DNA from: an uncultured Tenacibaculum sp.
GTDB lineage: Bacteria > Bacteroidota > Bacteroidia > Flavobacteriales > Flavobacteriaceae
Reading direction: 5' to 3'
DNA: 64,000 bases
Assembly: GCA_937922085.1 (NCBI GenBank)
Contig: CAKZVD010000071.1
Coordinates: 1-64,000, forward strand
The position numbers were made by a program, and so were the translations under genes. Under the pieces are notes generated by a model. The model saw nothing but the letters and a program-made list of their open reading frames with translations, was not told the DNA's origin and searched no databases. Below, piece after piece: positions 52,454-61,695 of this stretch (position 1 is its first letter; each line of letters starts with the position of its first letter).

Positions 52454-53152
52454 ATCTCAAAGAAACTTAATTACATCATTTTAATTATTGCAATAGCAAT
52501 ATTTTTATTACTCCAAATCCCTTATTTTTCTTGGGCACAATACCCTTTTCGGTTATTAGGAACTTGGTTTCATGAAATGGGACATGGGCTTACTGCAATA
52601 TTTACAGGAGGAAGTTTTAGTTATTTAGAAATTTATGAAAATGGTGGAGGTGTTGCTTATTCAACAGTGACAAATAAATTTCTGCCAATAAAAATTGCGA
52701 GGGCAATTGTATCAGCAGGAGGTTTGTTTGGTCCGGCAATAGCAGGAGCTATATTAATTGCTGGTGCTAAAAAACCAAAAAGTGCAGCGATACTATTACG
52801 ACTATTAACTGGTGTAATTATTCTTTCATTATTAATCTGGATTCGTTCTTCTTGGGGAGTTGTAGTACTCAGTTTTTTTGCGATTACTTTTTTGATTATT
52901 ACTTTTTTAAAAAACAAGAAAATAGAAACTGCAGCTTTATTGTTTTTAGGATTGCAAGCAGTTTTTAGTACTTATCTTCAATTAAATTATTTGTTTACAA
53001 AGCAATTTGAAAGAGGTGGGAATATTCAAAATTCAGATACGCAAACAATTGCAGAAAACACATTTGGAACTTATTGGATGTGGGGAGTGGTAATTATTGT
53101 GTTAAGTATGTTTATGTTATGGAAAAGTATCCGTTTTTACTTCAAGGATTAA
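52454..53152 (+). CDS. M50-type zinc metallopeptidase, start unresolved
   Basis: A membrane protease homologue of about 230 aa. The active-site motif HEMGH is encoded at 52571-52585 and a first membrane helix (ILIIAIAIFLLLQIPYF) at 52478-52528. The first ATG in this frame, at 52577, falls inside HExxH and would destroy it, so the true start must be upstream. The frame is open back to a stop at 52364, yet holds no ATG, GTG or TTG. I place the start provisionally at ATC 52454, about 14 bases after a weak promoter-like TACTTTAG at 52426-52433. Other possibilities are a rare start codon, a sequence error or decay. Three more helices follow. Confidence 0.65.
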   Translation: MSKKLNYIILIIAIAIFLLLQIPYFSWAQYPFRLLGTWFHEMGHGLTAIFTGGSFSYLEIYENGGGVAYSTVTNKFLPIKIARAIVSAGGLFGPAIAGAILIAGAKKPKSAAILLRLLTGVIILSLLIWIRSSWGVVVLSFFAITFLIITFLKNKKIETAALLFLGLQAVFSTYLQLNYLFTKQFERGGNIQNSDTQTIAENTFGTYWMWGVVIIVLSMFMLWKSIRFYFKD

Positions 53153-53254
53153 AATGTTTCTTGTGAATTTAACAAATTGCATGAGTTTGTAGAAAATTCT
53201 GAGTATTTCGTTTTCTGAAAAATGAATTTGTTCCTTTGTGGTAAATATTTTAAA

Positions 53255-53602
53255 ATGACATTACAAGAATTCAAAAATAAGCTACAAAATAATCCAAGAG
53301 GAATTCAGTTTACAGATACAATTTCGGTAATCGAATCGAATTATGATTTTACACCTTCAGCATTTGAAAATGGAAAATTGAAAAACAAAAAATCAGAAAA
53401 TCAAGGATCTTGTAAAGTGTTTTCTTTTGCTGTAGATCAAAAATTAAATAAAGAAGAAACCTTAGCATGCTTTGGGCAGTATTATTTTAATGATGTTTTA
53501 GAAAACCTTGAAGGTGAAGGGCATCAAAATATTAGAAATTTTATTAAAACTAGTTTTAAAGGGTTAGTTTTTGAGATAAAACCATTAAAAAGAAAGGTGT
53601 AA
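53255..53602 (+). CDS. HopJ type III effector-family protein
   Basis: A 115-aa protein matching the HopJ family: MTLQEFKNKLQNNPRGIQFT at the N-terminus, IESNYDFTPSAFENG at about 28-42, KVFSFAVDQKLNKEETLACF and HQNIRNFIKTSFKGLVF. HopJ proteins occur widely in bacteria without type III secretion, so the name does not imply injection. I chose the ATG at 53255 over 53222 because the family starts MTLQEF-like and a near-consensus -7 box (TTCCTTTG) lies between the two ATGs. Confidence 0.88.
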   Translation: MTLQEFKNKLQNNPRGIQFTDTISVIESNYDFTPSAFENGKLKNKKSENQGSCKVFSFAVDQKLNKEETLACFGQYYFNDVLENLEGEGHQNIRNFIKTSFKGLVFEIKPLKRKV

Positions 53603-53969
53603 GTAAAATTCTTAAAAAATATATTTACATGCCTTTAAAATATTTTGGAATTAAAAACGTATTCTTCTTAGTTAAAACTAAAAAATGACATTTGTTCTTT
53701 GTGTATGAGTGTTAATTTATTGTTTTATTAATAACTATTACTTTGTTTTTTATAGATAAGTTGTTTTAATGTGTTTTTGTATTGAAGTATATGTATCGTT
53801 AAATTGTTTTTCAATATAAAAAAAAAACAATAAACTGTTGTTTTTCAGTGCTTTGTTTTTGTTTAAAAAAAATAAATAAAAAGTTGTGTGTATTAATAAA
53901 AGTTGTAATTTTGCGCGGCATTTAAAATAACTGAACTACTACTACAAAATAATATAATAATCCCTAAAT
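53603..53969. other. 367-bp intergenic region with the TonB-like gene promoter
   Basis: No gene seen. The sequence is strongly AT-rich, with A and T runs. Its only clear feature is the promoter at 53884-53913. Confidence 0.55.
53884..53913 (+). promoter_or_regulatory. promoter of the TonB-like/receptor operon
   Basis: -33 TTG at 53884-53886 and -7 TAATTTTG at 53906-53913 (exact TAnnTTTG) are 19 bases apart, within the Bacteroidota range. The start codon is 56 bases further on. Confidence 0.65.
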
Positions 53970-54710
53970 ATGAAAAGAATACTTTTTTTATTAGTAGTGG
54001 TTTGTTTAGAAAATGCTTTTTGTCAAGAAGTTTGTGAAACTCCAGAGGAGGAAGTGGTTTTAGATCTAAATAGTATTACTAAATGTTCTATAGAGCCTTC
54101 GAAATCTTCTAAAGGTAAAAAAAATAGACAAATTAAAGTAAAAGTCTCTGCGTCAAAAAGAAGATTTTTTAAGAAAAGAGTTATTAGAAAAAAACAAGTA
54201 GTCTCAAGTGCAGGAGCTTTAAGTACTTCTGGTGTTTCTGAAGTAGCAACTGTTCCACAAATCTCTAATAAACTGTCTTTAAAAAAGAAAAAAGCAACAA
54301 ATAGTATTGCTGCTTTAACAAATAGTTTGTCTGAAGAGGAAGTCAAAAAAGCGAATAGATTCAATAGTGTAGATAAAATACCATTATTTACTAAATGTAA
54401 AAAAGCTAAAAGAGGAGAAAGATTAGACTGTTTCAATAATGAGATGGTACTGCATATACAAAAACACTTTAGATACCCAAGTGAAGCCGTTAGAAATGTA
54501 ATAGAAGGTGAAGTGTGGGTGCGTTTTATCATAGATAAAAATGGTGATGTTAGAAATATAAAAACTTTAGGTCCAGAAAATACTGAAATATTAAATGAAG
54601 AAGCTAAGAGAGTTGTAACAAAGCTATCTAAATTTGTACCTGCTAAAAAAGAGGGTAGAAAAGTTTCAGTTAAATATGGTTTCCCAATAAACTTTTCTTT
54701 AGAAGAATAA
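53970..54710 (+). CDS. exported TonB-like C-terminal domain protein
   Basis: A 246-aa protein with a signal peptide (to about residue 18, ENAFCQ), a Lys/Ser-rich basic linker and a TonB C-terminal domain at about 160-246 (HIQKHFRYPSEAVRNVIEGE, FIIDKNGDVRNIKTLGP, then SKFVPAKKEGRKV). It is a paralogue of the gene at 45922. It sits 25 bases upstream of a TonB-dependent receptor gene, so the two are probably cotranscribed and may work together. The lack of a clear uncleaved inner-membrane anchor sets it apart from classical TonB. Confidence 0.84.
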   Translation: MKRILFLLVVVCLENAFCQEVCETPEEEVVLDLNSITKCSIEPSKSSKGKKNRQIKVKVSASKRRFFKKRVIRKKQVVSSAGALSTSGVSEVATVPQISNKLSLKKKKATNSIAALTNSLSEEEVKKANRFNSVDKIPLFTKCKKAKRGERLDCFNNEMVLHIQKHFRYPSEAVRNVIEGEVWVRFIIDKNGDVRNIKTLGPENTEILNEEAKRVVTKLSKFVPAKKEGRKVSVKYGFPINFSLEE

Positions 54711-54735
54711 TTCCAATACTTAAATAATTAATAAA

Positions 54736-57588
54736 ATGTTTAAAAAGCAATTAGTAATGATTGTTTTTGCTTTGTGCGCTATATCGGCATATGCACAAGT
54801 GAAAATAAGTGGTGTAGTGTATAATGAATATTTAGAGCCTTTTTATAACGCAAAAATAAAAAGTGGTTCAAAAGTAGCATTATCAAATATAGATGGTGAG
54901 TTCACGATTGTTGTAGGTAAAGATTTTCCTCAAACTATTGAGGTATCAGCATTTGGTCATCAAATGGAACTTGTTAAAATTGTAAAGCAAGATCAAAAAT
55001 TATATGTAATTTTAAAAGAGAACTTGTTATTAGATCAAGTGGTTATCTCTGCATCTAGAGTTCCTGAAAGAATTATAGAGTCTCCAGTAACTATTGAAAG
55101 ATTAGGTTTAACAGAAATTAGAAAAACATCTTCAAACTCTTTTTATGATGCTTTAGTAAATTTAAAAGGAATACAATCTGTAGAAGGTAGTTATGGGTAT
55201 AAATCAATAAATGCTAGAGGTTTTGCTGATTTTAGTAATTCTAGATTTGTACAGTTAGTAGATGGAATGGATACGGCAGCACCAGCTTTAAATTTTAGTG
55301 CAGGTAATTTATCTGGTATTTCTGATTTAGATATACATAGTGTGGAAGTTTTACCAGGTGCTTCGTCTGCATTATATGGGGCAAATGCCTATAACGGTAT
55401 CATGTTAATGAAAACAAAAAATCCGTTTGATTTTACAGGAGTTAGCTTCTTGTTAAAAAGTGGACATACATACCAAAGAGCAGCAGGAAGTAATCCTATT
55501 TATGATGTTTCTGTGCGTATGGCTCATAAATTTAGTGATTCTTTTGCAGCAAAGATAAACTTCTCATATTACGAAGCTGAAGAGTGGCATGCAAATGATG
55601 GGAGAAATAAACAAATTGACACAGGTGAAATAATAGAAGGAGGTCAAAATACAGTTTTAAGTTTTGATGGAGTAAATTCTTATGGAGATGAAAGTATCCA
55701 AAACTTAACAAGCATAGCGCGTCTTGCTTTTTCAGCAACATTACCTCAAACATATCTTATAAATAGAACAGGTTATGCAGAGCGAGATTTATTAAGAGAT
55801 TATACCTCAAAAAATTTAAAGTTTTCTACTTCATTACATTATAGACCTTTTCAAGATGAATCTTTAGAAGTGATTTTGGCAACAAGATTGGCAAGAGGGA
55901 ATAATATTTTTCAAGGTACCTCAAGATTTGCACAACGTGATTATTATATAGGGCAATCGAAGCTTGAATTTAAAGGGGAAAATTTTTATGTAAGAGGATA
56001 TTATACGAGGAATGATGCTGGAGATACTTATGATTTAACAAGAACGGGTATCGTGTTAAATAATAAAGCAGCTGAAAGTAATAGTTCGGGAATATGGGGA
56101 TTAGATTACTTGGTAGCATTAATAAATGAAGGAGGTTTTAATGCAGATAATAGTATTATAATTGATCCAGAAATATTAAGAAAAGCTAGAGCAGCAGCAG
56201 ATGTAACAAGATTACAGCCTGGTACTTCTGAGTTTAATAATGAGTTTAATAATGTTACATCAACTTTAATTACTGAAGGAGGTAGTAGAATTTATGACAA
56301 GAGTGCATATACTCATGTAGATGGAAATTATAATTTTTCTCATTTATTAAATGATTGGGGAGATGTTCAGTTTGGAGGATCTTTTAGAAGATATAATCCA
56401 GATTCAAAAGGAACAATATTTAATGATGGTGTTCAAGAAATAGAGGTTGATGAATATGGTTTTTATACGCAAATTCAAAAAAAGTTTTTAGATGAAAGAT
56501 TAAAGTTAACAGGTTCTATTCGTTATGATAAGTCTCAAAACTTTGATGCAAATTATTCACCTCGTTTTGCTGTGAACTATGCTTTTGATGAGGATAAAAA
56601 CCACATTTTAAGAGCATCGTATCAAACAGGGTTTAGAAATCCAACGATTCAAGAACAATATTTATTTATTCCTGCAGGTGGAGCAAAGTTAAATGTAGGT
56701 ACATCTCTTGATAACTTAAGTAGAATTAATATAAATGGTATTACTGGGGATGATATAATTAATAATTCATTATTTACAAGATCTGTCTTATTTGGATCAG
56801 GGTATACAGGTGAAAGATTTGTGAAATCTGATTACGAAGCGGTTAGACCAGAGGAAGTTCAGACTATTGAATTAGGGTATAGAAGTATGATTGGTGTAAC
56901 AGATAGAAATAATATTAATTTAGATATTAATGGGTTTTATAGTTTTCATAATGATTTTGTGTTTTTTCAAGATGTAGTTGCGCCTACAGTGGGGAAACTG
57001 TATCCTTTTGGGCAAACTAAACTTACTGCAGCACAGTTAGCAGATCCGGCTATTCAAAGAGGATTAATATCTGACGATGATGTTTTGGTATTGGACGGGG
57101 ATTCATTTAATGATCCTAACTTTCAGTTTAGAGAATTTAATATTGTTACTAATAGTAAATCAACAGTGAAGTCCTATGGTGTAGGCGTTGGATTAAGTAC
57201 GAAATTATTAAATAGCTTTGATTTTGCTTTAAACTATGATTTCATCGATTTTGATTTTGAAGATAAAGATTCAGGTTTATTTGAACCTAATTTTAATACT
57301 CCTAAACATAGTGTAAAAGTACAATTAGGGAATAATAACCTTTTTAAGAACTTTGGATTTAACATAAATGCTAGGTGGCAAGATAAATACAGGTGGGTGT
57401 CTTCATTTGTGAAAGGTGATATTGATGCAAGAACAGTCATTGATGCTCAGTTAAATTATCGTGTTCAATCAATTAAATCTAAATTTAAAATTGGAGGAAC
57501 TAACTTATTTGGAAAAGAATATTTAGCAGCTCCTGGTTCAGGAAGAATTGGAAAGCTGTATTATATCTCTTGGATTATTAATAATTAA
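54736..57588 (+). CDS. TonB-dependent outer-membrane receptor
   Basis: A 950-aa receptor with a signal peptide (to about residue 20, SAYAQ), a carboxypeptidase-like regulatory domain (about 22-95, ISGVVYNEYLEPFYNAKI), a plug domain (about 105-225: VVISASRVPERIIESPVTIE, NARGFADFSNSRFVQLVDGM, GASSALYGANAYNG) and a large C-terminal barrel. The substrate is not evident. It follows the TonB-like gene by 25 bases and ends at a terminator. Unlike SusC-type receptors it lacks an adjacent susD gene, so glycan uptake for the mannan locus next door is not supported. Confidence 0.88.
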   Translation: MFKKQLVMIVFALCAISAYAQVKISGVVYNEYLEPFYNAKIKSGSKVALSNIDGEFTIVVGKDFPQTIEVSAFGHQMELVKIVKQDQKLYVILKENLLLDQVVISASRVPERIIESPVTIERLGLTEIRKTSSNSFYDALVNLKGIQSVEGSYGYKSINARGFADFSNSRFVQLVDGMDTAAPALNFSAGNLSGISDLDIHSVEVLPGASSALYGANAYNGIMLMKTKNPFDFTGVSFLLKSGHTYQRAAGSNPIYDVSVRMAHKFSDSFAAKINFSYYEAEEWHANDGRNKQIDTGEIIEGGQNTVLSFDGVNSYGDESIQNLTSIARLAFSATLPQTYLINRTGYAERDLLRDYTSKNLKFSTSLHYRPFQDESLEVILATRLARGNNIFQGTSRFAQRDYYIGQSKLEFKGENFYVRGYYTRNDAGDTYDLTRTGIVLNNKAAESNSSGIWGLDYLVALINEGGFNADNSIIIDPEILRKARAAADVTRLQPGTSEFNNEFNNVTSTLITEGGSRIYDKSAYTHVDGNYNFSHLLNDWGDVQFGGSFRRYNPDSKGTIFNDGVQEIEVDEYGFYTQIQKKFLDERLKLTGSIRYDKSQNFDANYSPRFAVNYAFDEDKNHILRASYQTGFRNPTIQEQYLFIPAGGAKLNVGTSLDNLSRININGITGDDIINNSLFTRSVLFGSGYTGERFVKSDYEAVRPEEVQTIELGYRSMIGVTDRNNINLDINGFYSFHNDFVFFQDVVAPTVGKLYPFGQTKLTAAQLADPAIQRGLISDDDVLVLDGDSFNDPNFQFREFNIVTNSKSTVKSYGVGVGLSTKLLNSFDFALNYDFIDFDFEDKDSGLFEPNFNTPKHSVKVQLGNNNLFKNFGFNINARWQDKYRWVSSFVKGDIDARTVIDAQLNYRVQSIKSKFKIGGTNLFGKEYLAAPGSGRIGKLYYISWIINN

Positions 57589-57610
57589 TAATTTAATTTT
57601 GATTAGAATA

Positions 57611-57644
57611 AAAAACCTTAGCTATTTATAGCTAAGGTTTTTTT
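57611..57644. terminator. bidirectional terminator
   Basis: 15-bp arms AAAAACCTTAGCTAT with a 2-base loop and T runs on both strands, between the receptor gene and the convergent GH130 gene. Confidence 0.9.
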
Positions 57645-57671
57645 AATGTAAAAAAAATCTACTTCTCCTTT

Positions 57672-58859
57672 TTAAATATATTTTTTATTATGTTCAATAA
57701 GTTTTAAAATAGATTGTACAGAGGTAATACTCCTGTATGAGTCTTCTGGAGTGTTTTTGCAATAATCAATTAATTCTGTTAGTGATGAAACAGCTACGTG
57801 CATTCTAACATCCGAAGAGGCGTAGTATATAAAAACGGTTCCGTCATCATTATTTATCCAACCGTTAGAGAATAATACGTTGCTAACATCACCTACAATT
57901 TCATTTTCATTAGGAGCCATAAAGTAGCCTGCAGGTTGATGTTTTACTTTGGTAATATTGTCTAATTCAGTCATAAAAACATATAATGTATATCGTAAAC
58001 CAGCAGCAGTATTACGAACACCATGTGCTAAATGAAGCCAACCTTCTGGTGTTTTTATAGGTGCAGGACCTAAGCCATTTTTAAGTTCATATATGGTATG
58101 GTATTTTTTATTAAAAATGACTTTTTCTTCTAAAATCACTGGTTTTTCCATGGAGTTAGTGTACCCTATTCCTACACCTCCACCAGAACCAGTTTCTATA
58201 AAACCATCTTGAGGTCTTGTATATAAACAATATTTTCCATTTACAAATTCAGGATGCAAAACGACATTTCGTTGTTGATCAGAAGGGGTTACTAAATCTG
58301 GAAGGCGTTCCCAGTTTATTAAATCTTTAGTTCTAGCTATACCAGCGCTAGCAATTGCACTTGATGTATCTCCGCTAGGTACTTTAGGGTCTTTTCGTTC
58401 AGTGCAAAAAATACCGTATATCCATCCGTCTTCATGAGCTATTAAACGCATATCATACACATTTGTATCTGGGTCTTCGGTTTCAGGCATAAAAATAGGA
58501 GTGTCCCAAAATCTAAAATTATCTATTCCGTTAGGGCTTTCAGCAATCGCAAAAAAAGATTTACGATCATAACCTTCTACTCGTACACAAAGTATATAAT
58601 TATCTTTCCACTTTATGGCGCCTGCATTAAATGTTGCGTTTACACCAATACGTTCTTGTAGTTTAGGATTGGTCTCTAAATTTAAATCATACCTCCAATT
58701 TAAAGGAATATGATTTGCTGTTACTATTGGGTTTTTATACCGTTGGTAAATACCATTGTATTCTTGTGTAGGGGTATTTTTTGCGGTAAGTAAAGTTTCA
58801 TGTTCTTTGAACATGTTCTTAAGTCTTAGTTTGGGAGACAATTTTATTTTGTTAGCCAT
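57672..58859 (-). CDS. GH130 mannosyl-glucose/mannooligosaccharide phosphorylase
   Basis: A 395-aa cytoplasmic glycoside phosphorylase without a signal peptide. The GH130 catalytic Asp is Asp136 in [20 protein letters not shown]. Further family blocks are [20 protein letters not shown], a phosphate-binding region near [20 protein letters not shown], and [18 protein letters not shown] near the C-terminus. Length and pattern are closest to subfamily 1, 4-O-beta-mannosyl-glucose phosphorylase, which yields mannose-1-phosphate and glucose. It is the third gene of the GH26-symporter-GH130 operon. Confidence 0.88.
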   Translation of the reverse strand: MANKIKLSPKLRLKNMFKEHETLLTAKNTPTQEYNGIYQRYKNPIVTANHIPLNWRYDLNLETNPKLQERIGVNATFNAGAIKWKDNYILCVRVEGYDRKSFFAIAESPNGIDNFRFWDTPIFMPETEDPDTNVYDMRLIAHEDGWIYGIFCTERKDPKVPSGDTSSAIASAGIARTKDLINWERLPDLVTPSDQQRNVVLHPEFVNGKYCLYTRPQDGFIETGSGGGVGIGYTNSMEKPVILEEKVIFNKKYHTIYELKNGLGPAPIKTPEGWLHLAHGVRNTAAGLRYTLYVFMTELDNITKVKHQPAGYFMAPNENEIVGDVSNVLFSNGWINNDDGTVFIYYASSDVRMHVAVSSLTELIDYCKNTPEDSYRSITSVQSILKLIEHNKKYI

Positions 58860-58868
58860 AAGAATATA

Positions 58869-60266
58869 TTAAAATTCTGTTTTTCTTCTTTCTGTTAATT
58901 CTTTATTTATTTTTAATACAAATGCATCATCCAATTTATAGAAGTAAATGAATATTGCTGAGCCAATAGCTCCTATAGCAGGAATAAAGCTAAGCATCAT
59001 ACGAATTCCTTCTTTAGCATTCTCAGTTTGGGTAGCATTGGCTTCAAAACCATAATAAGCTAGCATCCATCCTGTAAGTGCTCCCCCTAAGGTCCAACCC
59101 ATTTTTTGAGACATTGATGAAGAAGAGAAAATTAAGCCAGTAGCCCTTCTTCCTGTTTTCCATTCAGAGAAATCTGCAATGTCTGCGTACATAGACCATA
59201 GTAACGGAAAAATAATTCCAGCACAAGTGCTAATTAAGAATTGGAAAATGAATATTAGTTCTAAATTACTTTCTTCAAACCAAAAGAAAATACAGCTTAA
59301 AATAGTTGCTACGATCATAGCAGTAAAGAAGGTGTATTTTTTACCCATTTTTGCTGAAATAGGTTTTGCTAGTATAACACCAAGAATATTTGCTGCTTGA
59401 CCAAGTACTAAATACAAGGTGCTGTAGGTGATGTCAATATTTAAAAAGGGAAGCTTAAAAGCATCTTGATTTTCAAAGTAATATTTAAAGTAATAGATTG
59501 TAGATCCATCTCTTAAGGAGTTGAAAATCAGGGAGCAAACTCCTGCTCCTAATAAGATAAACCAGGGTTTGTTTTTTGCCAGATTTTTTAAATCTGCTTT
59601 TAAATTTGTTTTTTGTTCTTTAGAAGGGGTGATTCTTTCTTTGGTTAGTAAAAAAGTAAAGTAGAAAAGAATTGCTGCAATAGCAGCAAATATAATTGCT
59701 GTGTATTGCCATCCTCTAGTTTGATTTTCTATACCAACTGTATTTGTTTTACTAAATATACTTACTAAAGGTTCTGCAAAAGCAAGAACTAAAATACTAC
59801 CAGCAAAAGCAAAAATAAATCGAAAAGTAGCTAAAGAAGTTCGCTCTTTAATATTAGAAGTCATGACTCCTAATAAAGATGCGTAAGGAACGTTAACAGC
59901 AGTATATACTATCATCATTAAAGTATATGTAATATAAGCGTATATTAATTTTCCTGAAGGATCAAAATTAGGTACTGTAAAAGTAAAGACACCAACTGTA
60001 GCAAAGGGAATCGCCATCCATAAAAGATAAGGTCTAAACTTACCCCATTTTGTGTTAGTTCTATCAGCAATAATCCCCATAATAGGATCGTTTAAGCCAT
60101 CGAAAACTCTGGTGACTAAAAACATAGTACCCACCATAGCAGCAGAAATACCAAAAACGTCTGTATAAAAAAACAGTAAATACATGGTGAAAAGCTTCCA
60201 AAACATAGAGGATGCAAAATCACCAAATCCATATCCTATTTTTTCTTTAAGTTTTAATTTCTGCAT
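58869..60266 (-). CDS. GPH-family sugar:cation symporter (MFS)
   Basis: A 465-aa inner-membrane protein with 12 predicted helices. The N-terminal KLKEKIGYGFGDFASSMFWK and the motif DRTNTKWGKFRPYLLW at about 66-81 are typical of the glycoside-pentoside-hexuronide:cation symporter family. It presumably brings mannobiose or mannooligosaccharides released by the GH26 enzyme into the cytoplasm, where GH130 acts. It follows the GH26 gene by 19 bases and precedes GH130 by 9. Confidence 0.9.
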   Translation of the reverse strand: MQKLKLKEKIGYGFGDFASSMFWKLFTMYLLFFYTDVFGISAAMVGTMFLVTRVFDGLNDPIMGIIADRTNTKWGKFRPYLLWMAIPFATVGVFTFTVPNFDPSGKLIYAYITYTLMMIVYTAVNVPYASLLGVMTSNIKERTSLATFRFIFAFAGSILVLAFAEPLVSIFSKTNTVGIENQTRGWQYTAIIFAAIAAILFYFTFLLTKERITPSKEQKTNLKADLKNLAKNKPWFILLGAGVCSLIFNSLRDGSTIYYFKYYFENQDAFKLPFLNIDITYSTLYLVLGQAANILGVILAKPISAKMGKKYTFFTAMIVATILSCIFFWFEESNLELIFIFQFLISTCAGIIFPLLWSMYADIADFSEWKTGRRATGLIFSSSSMSQKMGWTLGGALTGWMLAYYGFEANATQTENAKEGIRMMLSFIPAIGAIGSAIFIYFYKLDDAFVLKINKELTERRKTEF

Positions 60267-60285
60267 TATTTTATAAAATATATTA

Positions 60286-61473
60286 TTATTTAATTTTTTT
60301 AATGTCTTCTAAAAAAAGAACATCTGATAGTTTCTTAAATTCTTTAAAGTTGGCACTTGTTTCTTGTCCTTTATAAGGAACGAAATAATGGTTCATCCAT
60401 GCGTTTCTCCAAAATAAAGCCCAAGCAATTCCAGAATTTGAAATTCCTTTATGTAAAACTTCTGTCCACCATTTAGGTTTTCCTTTTAACATGTCATATC
60501 CTGTTTCTGAAAGTGCAAAAAGTTTATTTTTTTGAGAGGCTACTTTTTTTAATACAGCCAAATCTCTGTTTAAAATTGTAGTGAATTCTTCGAAAGTTCC
60601 TTTTTGATAGATATCCAAACCGAGTATATCTACATATTCATCGCCAGGGTAAAATTTTAAAAATTCTTCTTCAGAATTTAAAGTGTTAGGAGAGTATAAG
60701 TATAGTAAATTATGCACATTGTAATCATCTTTTAAAATATAGACGGTTTCACGCCACAAACGTTTGTATTCTTCAGGTGTACAACTTGTAACTCCCCACC
60801 AGAACCAATTTCCATTCATTTCATGAAGAGGTCTAAAAACAATAGGAACTTGTGGACCAATAAAATTTTTAAGTCCTTTCATGAAATTGGCTACTTTTTT
60901 TAACCAACTTTTATATTTGTTATGTAAAGAACCGCCTCTAAGTATTTGTTTTACGGTTGAGGTTGTGTCCCAACTACTTTTATTAGTTTTAGGGTTGTCT
61001 GGGTGCCAACTTATGGTAATAATACCATTGTTTTTATGTGCTTTTTTAATTAATTTTTTCATTAATTTAAAATTGACAGTATCTAAATTAAAAGAATGAT
61101 CTAATTCTAAATGTCCAATGTCAAAACCATATACAGCAGGGTAATCACCAGAAACCTCTTTTACATCACTTTTGTAAATATTCCCATTATTTTTCCAACC
61201 AATTCCATAAGCAGTAGCGTCTTGGTGTCCGAAAGCAATTCCTTTTTTTGCAGTGTTTTTAATTCTTTGATATAGTTTTTTTACTTGTTTTTTGGCTTTA
61301 GCGTCCGCTAAAACAATTTCATTATTGTTTATTAATGAGGTAGACTTACAAGAAATAGTTAGTAATGAAAAAACAACAAAATAAAAAGGGAATAAAACTA
61401 GATGTTTGTTTTTGTAGTTGTTTTTTTTAAAAAAGGCAATTTTATATTTGTGTATTTTGTGTTTTAATAGCAT
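60286..61473 (-). CDS. GH26 beta-mannanase, lipoprotein
   Basis: A 395-aa endo-1,4-beta-mannanase-type enzyme of family GH26, cleaving beta-mannan to mannobiose. The lipoprotein signal has a long basic N-region (about 25 residues) and a lipobox ending at Cys42. The acid/base is Glu218 in FRPLHEMNGNWFWWG and the nucleophile Glu323 in ALSETGYD, both in place. Other GH26 blocks are GIAFGHQDATAYG and SWHPDNP. It is the first gene of the mannan operon, behind the promoter at 61538-61585. Confidence 0.92.
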   Translation of the reverse strand: MLLKHKIHKYKIAFFKKNNYKNKHLVLFPFYFVVFSLLTISCKSTSLINNNEIVLADAKAKKQVKKLYQRIKNTAKKGIAFGHQDATAYGIGWKNNGNIYKSDVKEVSGDYPAVYGFDIGHLELDHSFNLDTVNFKLMKKLIKKAHKNNGIITISWHPDNPKTNKSSWDTTSTVKQILRGGSLHNKYKSWLKKVANFMKGLKNFIGPQVPIVFRPLHEMNGNWFWWGVTSCTPEEYKRLWRETVYILKDDYNVHNLLYLYSPNTLNSEEEFLKFYPGDEYVDILGLDIYQKGTFEEFTTILNRDLAVLKKVASQKNKLFALSETGYDMLKGKPKWWTEVLHKGISNSGIAWALFWRNAWMNHYFVPYKGQETSANFKEFKKLSDVLFLEDIKKIK

Positions 61474-61537
61474 TAAAAATATGTAATTGATAAAATTATA
61501 GCTTTAATTGTGCGTAATTTATTGTTTAAAGGTGTTG

Positions 61538-61585
61538 CAAAAATAATTTTAGGAAAGAGAATAAAATGATACTATTTTATCATTT
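61538..61585 (-). promoter_or_regulatory. promoter and candidate operator of the GH26 operon
   Basis: On the minus strand the -7 box TATTTTTG (plus strand CAAAAATA, 61538-61545) matches the consensus exactly. Upstream at 61564-61585 is an 8-bp inverted repeat (AAATGATA/TATCATTT, spacer 6), where an activator such as the nearby AraC protein could bind. The same arrangement, -7 box and TATTTTATC 28 bases from it, recurs upstream of the epimerase gene. Confidence 0.6.
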
Positions 61586-61695
61586 GTTGCCTTTATTCAA
61601 AAATAAAACGATTTTAAATGGAGATTTAATGAATAAGGTTCAAGAAAATTAAAATGTTTGTTTGAAAAGTTAGAAAAGGAAATAGATGTTATGAC

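Noticed and set aside
52577-53152. ATG at 52577 as start of the M50 protease
   Set aside because: It would cut the HExxH motif and remove the first membrane helix, both encoded in the same open frame just upstream.
53222-53254. Upstream ATG of the HopJ gene
   Set aside because: The family starts at the second ATG, and a promoter-like TTCCTTTG lies between the two.
54023-54532. 169-codon minus-strand frame opposite the TonB-like gene
   Set aside because: It overlaps a clear TonB-domain gene on the other strand and is a low-complexity complement of its Lys-rich linker.
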